64,000 nt of DNA, from positions 1 through 64,000 of the forward strand of contig JAANDG010000741.1 in NCBI GenBank assembly GCA_036852015.1. The letters run 5' to 3'. Below, piece by piece: positions 12,626 through 24,230 of this stretch (positions are counted from its first letter, which is position 1; every line of letters begins with the position of its first letter). A program made the translations under genes and the position numbers. Source of the stretch: Pelodera strongyloides (lineage: Eukaryota; Nematoda; Chromadorea; Rhabditida; Rhabditidae). The notes beneath the pieces were generated by a model. That model worked only from the letters and a program-made list of their open reading frames with translations. It had not been told where the DNA came from and did not search any database.

Positions 12626-14786
12626 AATTAGCATATCATCAAGTGTGAATAACCGTTGTTCGCTAATAGAATAGAACATTGAAAAGCGTTTCACACTTTT
12701 TTTACGCTAATTGGTTTTTATACTTGATTTATAGGTCCATATCGGCAATATTTTCTTGTTTAGTGAATTTTCAAGCTTCTCGCTGCCATTTCAAATAGCC
12801 TCAAAGTATGCGCGTTTTTTTGCTGGTGATCTGTCCTGTCGAATAGCTATAATTCCTACCTAACGTGAGTCTGAAACCTAAGTCACTATGTTTTAAGATA
12901 ACAAAATTCCGTAAATTGTTGTTGTTTTTGTCAAAAACCTCATTATCATTCAACTCTATCCATGTTTACCGGATTTTACTTTACTAATTCAATTACTGCT
13001 GTTCTTTTTAATTTGATGGTTGATCGTTTAATATTATTAATGCTAATATTCTCAAAATTCAGTTTTCCTTAAATAATAAACGTGTCTTTTGTTCGGACGT
13101 TTGCTTTTATCCACGTTTTAATTATGGCTCTTTCGTGAGAATTTCACCTATTTTTACTTTAATGTGGGAATTTACAAGTCTTTTCTTGGCTCCGACTTTG
13201 ATTTCATCAAATTAGATTCTTTCTGTTATCTTTTGGATAATACATCCATATCAATGGGTGCTTGAACGTATTAATCTTCCGATCTTCACCACTTAATTAA
13301 ATCTTTCATACCTACTGCAATTAGAATATTATGTTCCCTGTATTTGTTTTCATACGATGGATTTAAAAAAATATATAAAAAAAATTGGTCATTTACTTAT
13401 TGATCTGAGGATTTATTTGTAGACGAGGACCCTCTTTTGAGTACTTCTCGCTTGTGGCAGAAATTCTGTACTCTTTTATTGTGAAATATACTGGGTGATA
13501 TGCGTGTGTACTTTGTTTAGTTAGTACAATATAAATACTACATATTTGTGGTTACATAACCGCTGTCCTTTTATAAACAAGCTCCCAAAGGAACGGCAAT
13601 AATAACCTACAGTTCTTTTGTCATTCCATTTAAATTTAAGCACTTGATTTGAAGTCTAATTGAAACACTTATTTACAATCGATTATTTAATCACGTGTAA
13701 CTCTTTCAAAGTTTCCACTCCTCAACATACACACAATTTGAAAAGCTAATTACAAATATAAAAGCTGCATTTGGCCGCGTAAACCATATGAATCGGTTAA
13801 ATAAGCGTCGCATTTATTATTTTTGGCATGAACGCTCTGCAAATCCCTTGGCTTTGGTTCATCTAGAAATGATTAGAGCAAAAACACATGTTCCGAATTT
13901 CGTCACCTAATTTTGAGATCTCTTGTGGCTTGAGAACGAACAATTTTCTGCTAATACAAAGCGAAACAAGATTTACTACGTAACTCCTGTTATCAGGTGC
14001 TTATTAATGTACACGACATTCATTTTGTACTAGTGTATCATATCAAGTTTTCGGGTATTTATTGTTTGTTTACGCATTCCATCTTCGTCAACACCGATTT
14101 TAAGAGCTCCAAATATTGATTTTGTGTTATTATAAAGAACTCAGAAAAATTCTTGTATTACCCCGTTAGCATACTAGTAACAGAGAATTAACCATGATTT
14201 TTTAGATATTCGAAAAGTAACAATTGTAAAATTTCTTCATTTTTTTGTCTTCTGGCAACTTTGTTGCATAATACTCTACAATGTTTTGCACCGCATAGAA
14301 AATCCAACAGTTTTATTATTCATATTAATTAGTTTTTAGCTCTGAATCAGATTTTGAAGTTGTAATTTGATCGGATTAAAAAAATATGTCATTTTTTTGT
14401 CTCATTCTATATGTCGTACGATAATGCGTTTTGGTCATACATCCTTTTTGAGAAATAATCTTCCGACAAACAAAACAATCGTATTTTTGAAGTGAATAAT
14501 CGTGAATCGTCTTTTCTCCACAATATGCTGGCTCCGTTTGATTCATAATGTTAGTTGCCCAGTTCTCACGGTGTGTGAAGTTTCGCTCCGCCCATTTGGT
14601 CCATCCGTATATGTTCCACATTTTACTCCCGAATTATTTCATGCAAGTTAACAACTTTTTATGCGAATTAGGTGCTCACTCCCTGCGCTTTGAGTTTTTT
14701 TTCGAAAACAAACTATACGTTACTTTCAAACTGAAGTATTGCCGTTTTTTCTTTTGTTTGCATAAAGTTTACTTAATTTTCGTACA

Positions 14787-17700
14787 GGTTTGGGCAGTTT
14801 GCCGTCTAAATGTCGGAAGGGCCTGCTAACCCTGGAGGCGGCAACTTGACCGGGTCCCCCACAGACGGGGACCAGAACCCGGCTGAGCGATTGGCACTTA
14901 TACAGCAGGTAAAGTTCTATTTGTTACCAAGAGGCATTGAATAATCGTAAAGCATATCTATCGTCAGCTTACTCTAAAGAACAGTAATAATATAGTCGGC
15001 GGTAAGATTGGGGATAAAGCATGGGGTTACGTTGCGTAAGAAGTAAGATATTACCATGGTTCACTCGTGCCAAAGCCCATCATCAACTATAAATCACCAT
15101 TTATCACGTTTGAATTACATAGCATGCCTGACAACCAGACATACTATTAGAATAAAACAATTATGTCAAAACAATATCTCTGCAAATTGTCGTGCGCGCC
15201 TTCCTTACAGAGGCGGTATTCTCAAACCCATCATAATAATTTAAGGATATGTTTCGCGCCGTTGTTGAAACTCTTTTACTTCAGTAACTGGGAACAAGCT
15301 TATTCTCCAACTTGTGCGCCTGAATTAGTTTTCTTAGCTGTCCTTCGCAACATTTTTTGTCTCATTTGTGTATTCCACCTGATTCGGATTTTTTTGCGCA
15401 AAACCGAGAATTTTCAATCTGATGTCTGACATCTTTTTCTAATTTGTTTTAATTAAATTCATAACGTGGCATCCGGTTCTGTTTTCTTGATCAAAATAAT
15501 TCGACCTTTTTTCCCTAGAACCCTAGGGCGTCCCTCAAATTGGTTTTTGTGCTTTCGAATATTCATACTGAAACATCCAATTATCTTCCACATTTAATTC
15601 AAATATTAATATCGGAACCATGTTCAGAGACAATAATTTCGCAAAACGGACTTTATATTTTTTTCGGGAATGTTATCCCAGCTTGTGTGTTTATCAGTAG
15701 CATTCGTTGCATGCTTCTGAACTAATTCAAGAAGTACGGTTTCCAACTCTACGTGCCCTATGGCTGTCCTTATCAATAACCCTTTACTTGATCCGCACGC
15801 TGAAGCAACGTTCGATTTCTCCTTTACTTTTTTGGCATATGTTGAGCCGCTGGCAAATATCCTCTTTCATTAAGTTTCAACGCGTTGATGTGCCGATTTT
15901 TCCCAGCTTGAATAACTTTCTTTCTCTCTCTATCCATCTCTTATCGTCCCTGTCCCTCTCCATCTCACTCTCACTCTTCCTCTTTTCTTTTTTTTCTAGA
16001 TTTATTGTATGTGTGCGAGAGCTAGACAACAAATAAAGGGCTAAAAATAGAACTGAGGCAGTCCCTCCTCTTGCTCTGAAAGCTAGCAGAGAGTCACAGC
16101 TGACTGAGCGTCGAAAGAATATTCGAACTGAAGAGAGCGAGAGAGAAGGAGAGAGAGAGAGAGAGTCGCGGAGAGAGCCCCGAAAGAGAACGACTTTATA
16201 CATAATAGGATAAAGTGACTAAGTTGAGCCAAGAAATGTGTAAATAAATATCCTGTACCAAATCTAACGTCGATAAAGCTTCGATGTGAATGCGCCATAT
16301 GTGTGGGTCTCCTTGTTGAATAAAATTGCACTGGAGAATAATATGCAGATAGGAAGATGGATGGAAACGAATAGAACAGTACGTGTTACTGGATTAGTAT
16401 GTACGCTTTGCTGAGTCTTACTATAAATGGTTTCAGATGTATCAGCAGAAACAGATCGAATTGCTCACTCATTATGAGCGGGCTAAGCAGAATCTTGCGC
16501 TTCAACAATTGCAGAGTTATTATCAGGTGAGTGTTAAGGATAGAAATTACCCATCTCTTAAATGTTTTGGTAATTACTAATTTTTACTAATGATACTCCA
16601 TATCATTTAGGCTCTCCAAGCTCAACAGACTGCTTCTCAAGCTGGTTCTACGGAAAGAATGGATGAGAGTGATGCTCCTCCAGGTAAATATTTTTTAGTT
16701 TAGTGATATAATGTGGGGAAAATAGTAATGAAACTGACACCGAATACTTCAGTTCCTCTACAAATGGCCACCTCAGTGACTTCATTGTTGGGATCTTCCT
16801 CTTCTGTACCTCAGACTCCATCGACGTCTAGAGACAAGGACACCCACCCACTGGCAGCAGCACCACCTCCCAAGTCTAGAAAGTGAGCGGTTGTTTCTTT
16901 TGAATGGGATCTCATTCATGATAAATTGTAAGCTATGAACAGTAGAGGACGAAGAAGCATAGCCGGTTCCCAAAATACAATAGCCCATATTATCGAATAC
17001 ATGAAAAGGTATGAAGAATTAGGCAAGATCAGTGGATTAGTTTTTCTGTTTTTGACGAAAGGGTCGAATGATCAAAGTCGAATATGATCTTATTCTGAGA
17101 TAGGGGCGTGTTTAGTGATCTTCGATCCGGAAACCTGGGTGGTTCGCAGACGATCTCCCAACACACGAAAGACCGTCTGAAGAATATGATTGCGTCGAGA
17201 AGGAGTGGAGAGGGAAGTCAGCCAAATCTAGTCAATGGAAACACCCCAACGGGAGGCGGCAGCCAGCAGTGGGTGCCATCCCAACAAAGTACTCCCATTA
17301 GTCCACAGGTAAGCAGTCACGTTCATGATATATGTAAACTAAGTCAATACATAAAATATAACACATACACAGTGACGAAGAAAGAGAAAACACACACATA
17401 GGCTAGGCTCGTTTAAGAAGCCCAGCTATTCATGCGGTGCGATAAACAAAACGACAGAGCGAAAAATAATACTAAGGAGAAGATAAACTAGGAAGTAATA
17501 CGATTTACAGATTAAATCATGCTAATAAAACACTCGACTGGCGTGCTATCTAAGAGATTTAAATTCCTCAAGCGACTTTGAATTAGATGGTGAATCATGA
17601 TCTCTCACATGTCAGCGGCTGAAGGGGGATTTGTGTAGATTTTCTCATTTCAGGTCTCGTTATTATTATAAAATCCGTTTCTTTTGCAGGTTTCCTCACC

Positions 17701-20700
17701 TCACTTCGTTATTATTATAAAATCCGTTTCTTTTGCAGGTTTCCTCACCTCACTTCGAGCCTTATCCGATTCCGTCTTCACATCACACAACCAATGCAGC
17801 CTCTCATCTCCACCAGCCAGAGTATCAACTAAGAAAAGGTTTGTGTGGAAACCGTATTGGAAATGACGTGCGGACAATCACTGCTGTTTAAAAATGTTAT
17901 CTTAGTGTTTTTTTACATTTGTTTCCAATAGAAAATTCCAGTCAACTCCGAGCCAAACCTAAAGATGCGAATCCGCGCAAAGCTCCTCAGCAAGGGATCC
18001 AGCCCCGTTCATCAGCAATCAGCAGGACACAATCAGCTGTACAGGTGCGATTCTGCTCGAAACATTTTGTCCTTAAATTTTAGATTTATGTTATTTGTCA
18101 CTGTGGAAAGCCACTTGGAATGCTGGATTATTGCAAACACAAATATGTACGGGTGTATATTTTCAGAGCTGAGAGTGAAACTGGAGGAGCTCCGCTTAAC
18201 TCGCCGTCAGTCTCGGAACGCCTCCTCAATAGTTCGACCGCCACCACAGGTGCCGCATTTCCCCCGCATCTCATCATGCCGAGTCCCAGTCTTCCAAATC
18301 TCGTTAGCCAGGTTAGTTCTTTTTGTCTCTACCCAATTCGTTTACTAGTAATAATGCGAATCTCCTTTGCTATGTACCCTAACTATTTTCCTGAATTAGA
18401 GGAGTTATTATTCTGAATACCCATTCGGAATGAGAATAAGGAGTTTTTTATTGATGGTGGTCTTACCCTTGCGCGACACATTTTTATGTTCGCAATAAAT
18501 ACATTGTATGTGTTAAGTTATCCTTGTTAGCGCGATAGCGCTAACATAGTTTGAGTTATATCAGAGAGCCCTTTTTCCCAGTTTTTCTGTTTAGAGCCTG
18601 GCTCAACAGGGCGCTGGTATGTCTGTCGATATGGCGTCCCTGATGGCGCAGGCAGCTCAGCTCAATTCATTCCTCTCGTTGCCGAGTCTCCTCAAAGCAC
18701 AGCTTGGAATGGGTGGTATTGGAGGAAGCAATGTTGGATTACTTGACGAGTCAAGTAAGTGTAACTTGTTTAACCGCCGTATCTGAAATGACCCTAGTTG
18801 GAATTTTGGATTATTGTTTTGCTAACTAGCAAAAACTAACGGAATGATAATTCAATAACTTGCCACATGCATACATGTTGTACGGCCGCATGGAAGGTCC
18901 AAGAGCGTTCCATAGGCTGTGAGCAGAATATATTAATATTCAATATGAAACAGCTTAAAGTTACATGTTTCTTTCTCAATGTCCCCTCGAAGCTAAAACG
19001 TTTGAAGACAAATATGCATGATCTGCTTCTCAATTTAAGGGATTTTCTAAAATCCCTCGGGAGTTGTTTCTTAATAGTTACGGGTGCAATCTCTAAGGGG
19101 TCTGAGCAATTACTAGGATATCACACGCGCAAAAATTTACGCGTTGTGTACCTTGGTTATTGTGTGGTTACAGTTCAATCAAAACGGACAACTTTCTCAT
19201 TTTGAGAATCTGATAGATTATCAATGTTTTGATTTCATGTCGGCATCGATTAATTATTGATACACGTCGCGAGTTTGATTCCTCGTCTATGTGTAATCAC
19301 TGTACTGTTTCGGTCTTAAATGAATCCGTACCTGAAGTGATTCACAAACCCAGAATTTTCAAGTACTGCATCCTAAAGCTCTTCTTCAAGCCGTTATTTT
19401 GTCCTCCAAAATGTTTTCAACTTCTAGAAATTGTAAATAGAAAATTTATTAGAAAACAGTAGCACTATTCATGACTACAAAATATTTTCCGCATCATGCC
19501 AAAAGCTCTATGCACAAAAGTTCGGAAAAATTCCGTTTGTTTGAATGATTACAATCGCCGTCTGATAAAAAAAAGACGAAATTGCGCTGTTTATTGGGCT
19601 TTTTGCGTACTATGTTTTGAATATGATTTTGCATCTGGAACACCCGTAGTCTGTTTTCGAGGTTTACTGGATTTATTCTGTCAGCGATGGGCTCTATTTA
19701 GCTATTTTTTCGCTCATAGAATTGAACCATAATTCACACGTTTTTAGATATTAGTTCTTCAACAAGTACAATATACAATATACGAAAGTTAATCTCCACT
19801 AACACTTGTTTATTGCAGTAACGGTTTTTTCAAACATTATAAATCACCGGCTTTTTCAATAAAACTGCTTGTTTAGTTGACAAGTCTCGTCTGGACCCTC
19901 GTTTTGCTGGACTTCCCTCACTCCCACAACAAATGCCCATTGGAGGATACCCGAGCCTTCTGAAACAACAACTCCGAGAACTTGTGCTCAGGTGAACTTT
20001 TCGTTGTTGTTGGTATTATTGTACGTTTGCTGTAATCTTGCTCACATTGAAATAACACACATTATTCTCGATTAACTTGCAAGATTTCCTCCTCTCTTTT
20101 GACGTGTTCAAACCTATAATTATGCTTCTACTTAATCGCGCGCTTCCAGCTTTGCCCAGAATGAGCCGAATGTTACTGTAATTATCTGGCTAATTAGACC
20201 AAATTGCGCGTAGAGTTGCCTACTGTAATGGATACTCTTGGATATGTCGTTTTATATGTGTAAGCTGTTCTTTGCCCAGTTTTACAGTTTCGTCAAATTT
20301 CCTGTTTGTTAAAGGAAGTGTGCTTTAGACGCAAAAGTCTTGTACGTGAGGAGCCAGAAGAGACTGCTGGTACCGATGAGTCTTCCCTTATGCATTCTTC
20401 TTCCCAAGAGACCATTGAGGCCAGGGATGAAGCACAGCCAATCACAGGTACGAAGAGTTACGAGCCAAACACCTGCATTATAGTAATAGGATCGGTGCCA
20501 CAATTCATCGGCGCTTACTATTTACGTACCTAACACTTATTATGAAACTGAATTGAATGAAAGTGTCTTACCTTTCCGATTATGAAACCAAGAGTAAGTG
20601 GGAATCCTTGTCAATTGCGTTTCTTGCCTCAAACAGTTCTTTCCATCCGTTACGTATGTCGTCTAGGTATTGCCTATGACCCAGTGATGTCCCGACATGA

Positions 20701-23700
20701 ATGTGTTTGTGGAGAGAGTACCTCTCATGTGGAACACGGTGGAAGAGTCCAGTCCATTTGGGAACGACTTAATTCAACTGGATTAGTCCAACGGTAGGTT
20801 ATGCGGTTTATGCATCGTCCATTAACATCACAATAATTTGTCGTATGTGTAGTGCAACTAACTGCACGGAGGTGTATGCGCGTTGTTATAAAATTCCGCT
20901 ATTAAATTGTCTATGTTTACTAGAGACTTATGTCTTTGGTCAATGCACTATTCTTTCAGCTGTGAGCGTGTGAATGCCAAGAAGGCATCTCTGGAGGCGC
21001 TTCGCGCTGTTCACTCAGCAACTTATGTCACATTTTTTGCGGTATCTCCGACAGCATGTCTAAAGATGGAACCCAGCGAGCTTCCACTAAAGAGCTTTGT
21101 CCAGGTATGATATTTAGTTTTAGAAAACAGATGTCGTTAGGAGGCACCATGTGTTTTCTGAGAATACTCTGTACTTAGTGTTAATAATTTGGTTGTTTAG
21201 TTGCCGTGTGGAGGAATCGGCGTGGACTCAGACACTTATTTTAATGATGCCAGCACTCAGCAGGCTGCTAGAGCTGCGGCAGGATCTCTCATCGAGTTGG
21301 CCTCTCAGGCAAGTTTTTATATACCATCCTTCTTTGCTAGTGATTATATCACTTTTGTAGTTGCACAACTATGTATGCTTCTTTGCAATGAAAGGATATT
21401 CCAGGTAGCAGAGGGTCGGCTCCGTAACGGGTTCGCTTGTATTCGCCCTCCTGGTCACCACGCAGAGAAGGACCAGGTAAACTTATTTTGATAGTCCTGT
21501 ATTTCCGGCTATTTTACTGATTACATTGACATGTCCGGGATGACTGCGTTGAATCGCTCACTTCGAGTGAAAAATTGATGTTCTGTTTTCAGGCGATGGG
21601 TTTTTGTTTCTTCAATAATGTGGCTGTAACTGCCAAGCATCTTCTTGCCCGTTATCCACAGCAGTGCAGAAGAATTGCCATCATTGATTGGGTGAGCATT
21701 TTGTCACTTCACTACTTCGCTGATCCTTAGTTTTGTTATATTTAAATGAGCGAATCTGTCGCGCGTTAGTTAGTAGTAGAATCGAATATAATAGTGTAGC
21801 AGACTGAGCTAGGCTCAGACCCCGTTTCGACCCTTATTCGCATACGAGGATTTACCGCGGGTGGGTCTCATCAGTGCGATGGCCCGCGGCTTTGGAATAT
21901 GAATATGAATTAAAGTAGGAATGGAATGTTCCTGGGCGTTGTGGTTGGGTTTGGGTGTATAAGAGTGTCCCTGTGTCTCTGCCGTGTCTGCGCTCTCTCT
22001 CCTACCCATGTGGCCCTGGGCCCTGGTCTTTGAGGGAGAATCAATGGCACACAAAGGGGTGATGAGAAAACTGTCCAAATGACTCGGAGAAAGCCGAGAC
22101 ACTCCCGGGCGACAAGAAGATGTATTCCTCAGAATTATGGGTCGAGAAGAGGTCGAGACACTCCCGGGCGGCGTTCGTTTGCCCGATGTCGAGGAGTGCC
22201 GGTGCTACAGAAGTAACTTGGAAAAAATGAGGGCTTGCAGTGTTGTATCTTTCCAATAGGGCTCGGAGGAGAATGTTGTGAGGCGCTCGTGGCCTCGAAG
22301 TTTGAACGTTGCTTTCCGTTCCTTTGATGTGGCCTGCGTGGGCCGATTTAGGCACCAGTACCGGGGACTGCGTGCTTTGTGGTCGTCGTGACCGAATTTC
22401 AGCCTGTAGAGGCTCTTTTGACCGTAGATTGGTCGTAGCGGATTATTTGCCGCTATTCTCGCTCAATTGCTGCCTGCTTTAAATTGTGTTGCCAACCTTA
22501 ATTAGTGCAAGCTCCTCAGTAGTCTCAAATAAAGTTCCAGAGTTGAGTGCTGCCACGCGGGTCTTATTATTTTTAGCGGCCCACCATTAGGACGGGTCAC
22601 ATGTCGCGCGTTAGTTCGTAGTAGAATCGCTATAATAGTGTAGCAGACCGAGCTAGGCTAGACCCGTTTCGACCTATCGTATACGAGGATTTACCGCGGG
22701 TGGGTTCATGAGTGCGATGGCCCGCGGCTTTGGAATATGAATATGAATTAAAGTAGGAATGGAATGTTCCTGGGCGTTGTGGTTGGGTTTGGGTGTATAA
22801 GAGTGTCCCTGTGTCTCTGCCGTGTCTGCGCTCTCTCTCCTACCCATGTGGCCCTGGGCCCTGGTCTTTGAGGGAGAATCAATGGCACACAAAGGGGTGA
22901 TGAGAAAACTGTCCAAATGACTCGGAGAAAGCCGAGACAGAATCGTTCGTGTCACAAGTCTCAACCTTTGCTTTAGGATGTTCACCACGGCAACGGTACG
23001 CAGTTGTGCTTTGAAGAAGATCCCAATGTTCTGTACATCTCCCTTCATAGACATGATAATGGAAACTTCTTCCCGGGCACTGGAGCCGTCACTGAAGTTG
23101 GAGAGGGAGCAGGAAAGGTGGGTTCGTGTAGAGAAACCGGTTAACCGTGTTTCAGTAACCATCCCTCGCAATGGGTTGTATTTTTTTCTTGTATTTCTTC
23201 TCTACGTTCCGATAAAACAACGATTCCATTTCAGGGTTACACAGTCAACATTCCATTTTCGGGTGATGTAATGAGGGATGCTGATTATCTGGCTGCATGG
23301 AGGGTGGTCGTTGCCCCAGTACTGGACCACTTCCAACCCACTTTCATCCTCGTATCGGCCGGGTTCGATGCCTGCAAGGGACACCCAAATGCACTTGGAG
23401 GGTAAGTTTTTTTTTCAACAAATACCGAAAAAAACTGTTTCACAAATGATAGCCGTTCAAGTGAGTAAAGCAATGGTGGTTAGTATTATGTTTGAATTTA
23501 CCAGTATTGATTCGATTATTTTTTAGTTACGAGATCTCGGCCGCAATGTTCGGCTTTATGACACGACAATTGGTGAACTACGCTGATGGAAAGGTTGCTT
23601 TTGAAAGTATACTACATCTAAAATTCATGGAAAGAGTACACATATATTTTGTTTGTTCACGGCCAAAATACCCTAATTAATAAAGACGCGTCATTTCTTC

Positions 23701-24230
23701 GGTATGATAACACCGTTGCAGGTTGTGCTGGCATTGGAGGGAGGTTACGACCTGAATGCGATCTCAGATGCGGCAGAGCACTGCGTTAGGGTTGGTCAAT
23801 TTCTATCTCATGTTAAACGAGTTAGTTTTCTTCCGAGATCACTAGCCCCATTGGTCTCTCCCGAAATATAACTAAACTGTCTATAATTCAGGTTTTGTGT
23901 GGAAGCGATGATGATGCTGGGCGACTAAATTCCGAGGCACTTGAAGGAATACCTTGTGTCAGCGCACAGGAAACAATCCAAAAGGTAGAATAATTGTTCA
24001 AGTGATTGTATGATTTTTTTATGGTTGGAAAGTGTTGGGTTTTTTTGGCGAACAAGAGGGGAAATACGATAACAGTCATGAGGGAAATAAATATATCCTA
24101 CCCTCTTTAGGTTATTGCAATCCACAAGAAGCATTGGCCAACTCTGACTGCGGTGCAGGGAATCAACACCTCTGAGCTGCAGTGGCAGCAGTTGAGCCGC
24201 GAACTGCAAAATATGAGGGTGCACAGTTAA
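14787..24230 (+). CDS. hda-4: class IIa histone deacetylase (HDA-4)
   Basis: There are 22 phase-consistent coding exons: 14810-14908, 16437-16526, 16611-16683, 16753-16882, 17104-17308, 17739-17838, 17942-18044, 18167-18311, 18595-18754, 19877-19991, 20329-20447, 20667-20793, 20960-21104, 21201-21308, 21405-21476, 21593-21691, 22977-23117, 23235-23401, 23527-23593, 23722-23790, 23892-23984 and 24111-24230. They encode 848 residues. The N-terminal half has a Q-rich coiled coil (about 34-85), a MEF2-binding-like helix ([13 protein letters not shown], near 150) and the 14-3-3 motif [11 protein letters not shown] (near 235). RRKSLV near 407 is another basophilic kinase site. The deacetylase domain (about 450-800) has the structural zinc ligands (HECVC...H, LPCGG) and the catalytic motifs PPGHHAE, DVHHGNG, GFDA and EGGYDL. 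The last keeps tyrosine where vertebrate class IIa enzymes have histidine. Family role: MEF2 co-repressor controlled by phosphorylation and nuclear export. One GC-AG intron follows exon 14. Confidence 0.95.
15918..16175. repeat. opposed CT-rich and GA-rich low-complexity tracts in hda-4 intron 1
   Basis: A pyrimidine tract of TCTCTC type (about 15918-15998) is followed by a purine tract of GAGAGA type (about 16120-16175). The two could pair. They lie 260 bp upstream of hda-4 exon 2, which itself starts with ATG, so a promoter for a shorter form is possible but unproven. Confidence 0.45.
17657..17757 (+). repeat. perfect 49-bp tandem duplication across the hda-4 exon 6 acceptor
   Basis: Copies at 17657-17705 and 17706-17754 are identical, and identity continues 3 bp further. 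Each contains the intron end, TTTTGCAG and the first 16 exon bases. Acceptors fall at 17689 and 17738. Only the second keeps the frame ([10 protein letters not shown]). Use of the first adds 49 nt and leads to a stop at 17866. Confidence 0.9.
21752..22944 (-). mobile_element. LTR element without coding capacity (TRIM-like) in an hda-4 intron
   Basis: LTRs at 21757-22101 and 22602-22939 both start TGTC and end GACA, and the insertion is flanked by the 5-bp duplication GAATC (21752-21756 and 22940-22944). The 500-bp interior has no gag or pol frame, so it is non-autonomous. Orientation is inferred as minus: read that way, TGGTGGGCCGC lies shortly after one LTR (primer-binding-like), and a GGGAG purine run abuts the other. 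Its superfamily is unresolved. The LTRs are identical over their last two thirds but differ by several indels in the first 110 bp. Confidence 0.85.

Larger units (their letters stand above)
9135..14786. other. long intergenic region upstream of hda-4
   Basis: I see no protein-coding gene here. The region holds a palindromic MITE (10129-10482), a GC-richer block at about 10690-10930 and another at 12240-12620, both set in very AT-rich DNA. The rest is AT-rich sequence without recognisable structure. Confidence 0.5.

Noticed and set aside
15707..16331. Ser/Leu-rich and Arg/Ser-rich open frames
   Set aside because: They translate the CT and GA tracts in hda-4 intron 1.
22674..23171. A 165-codon minus-strand open frame
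   Set aside because: It is antisense to an hda-4 exon and continues into the 3' LTR; a related frame recurs in the other LTR. It is not an independent gene.
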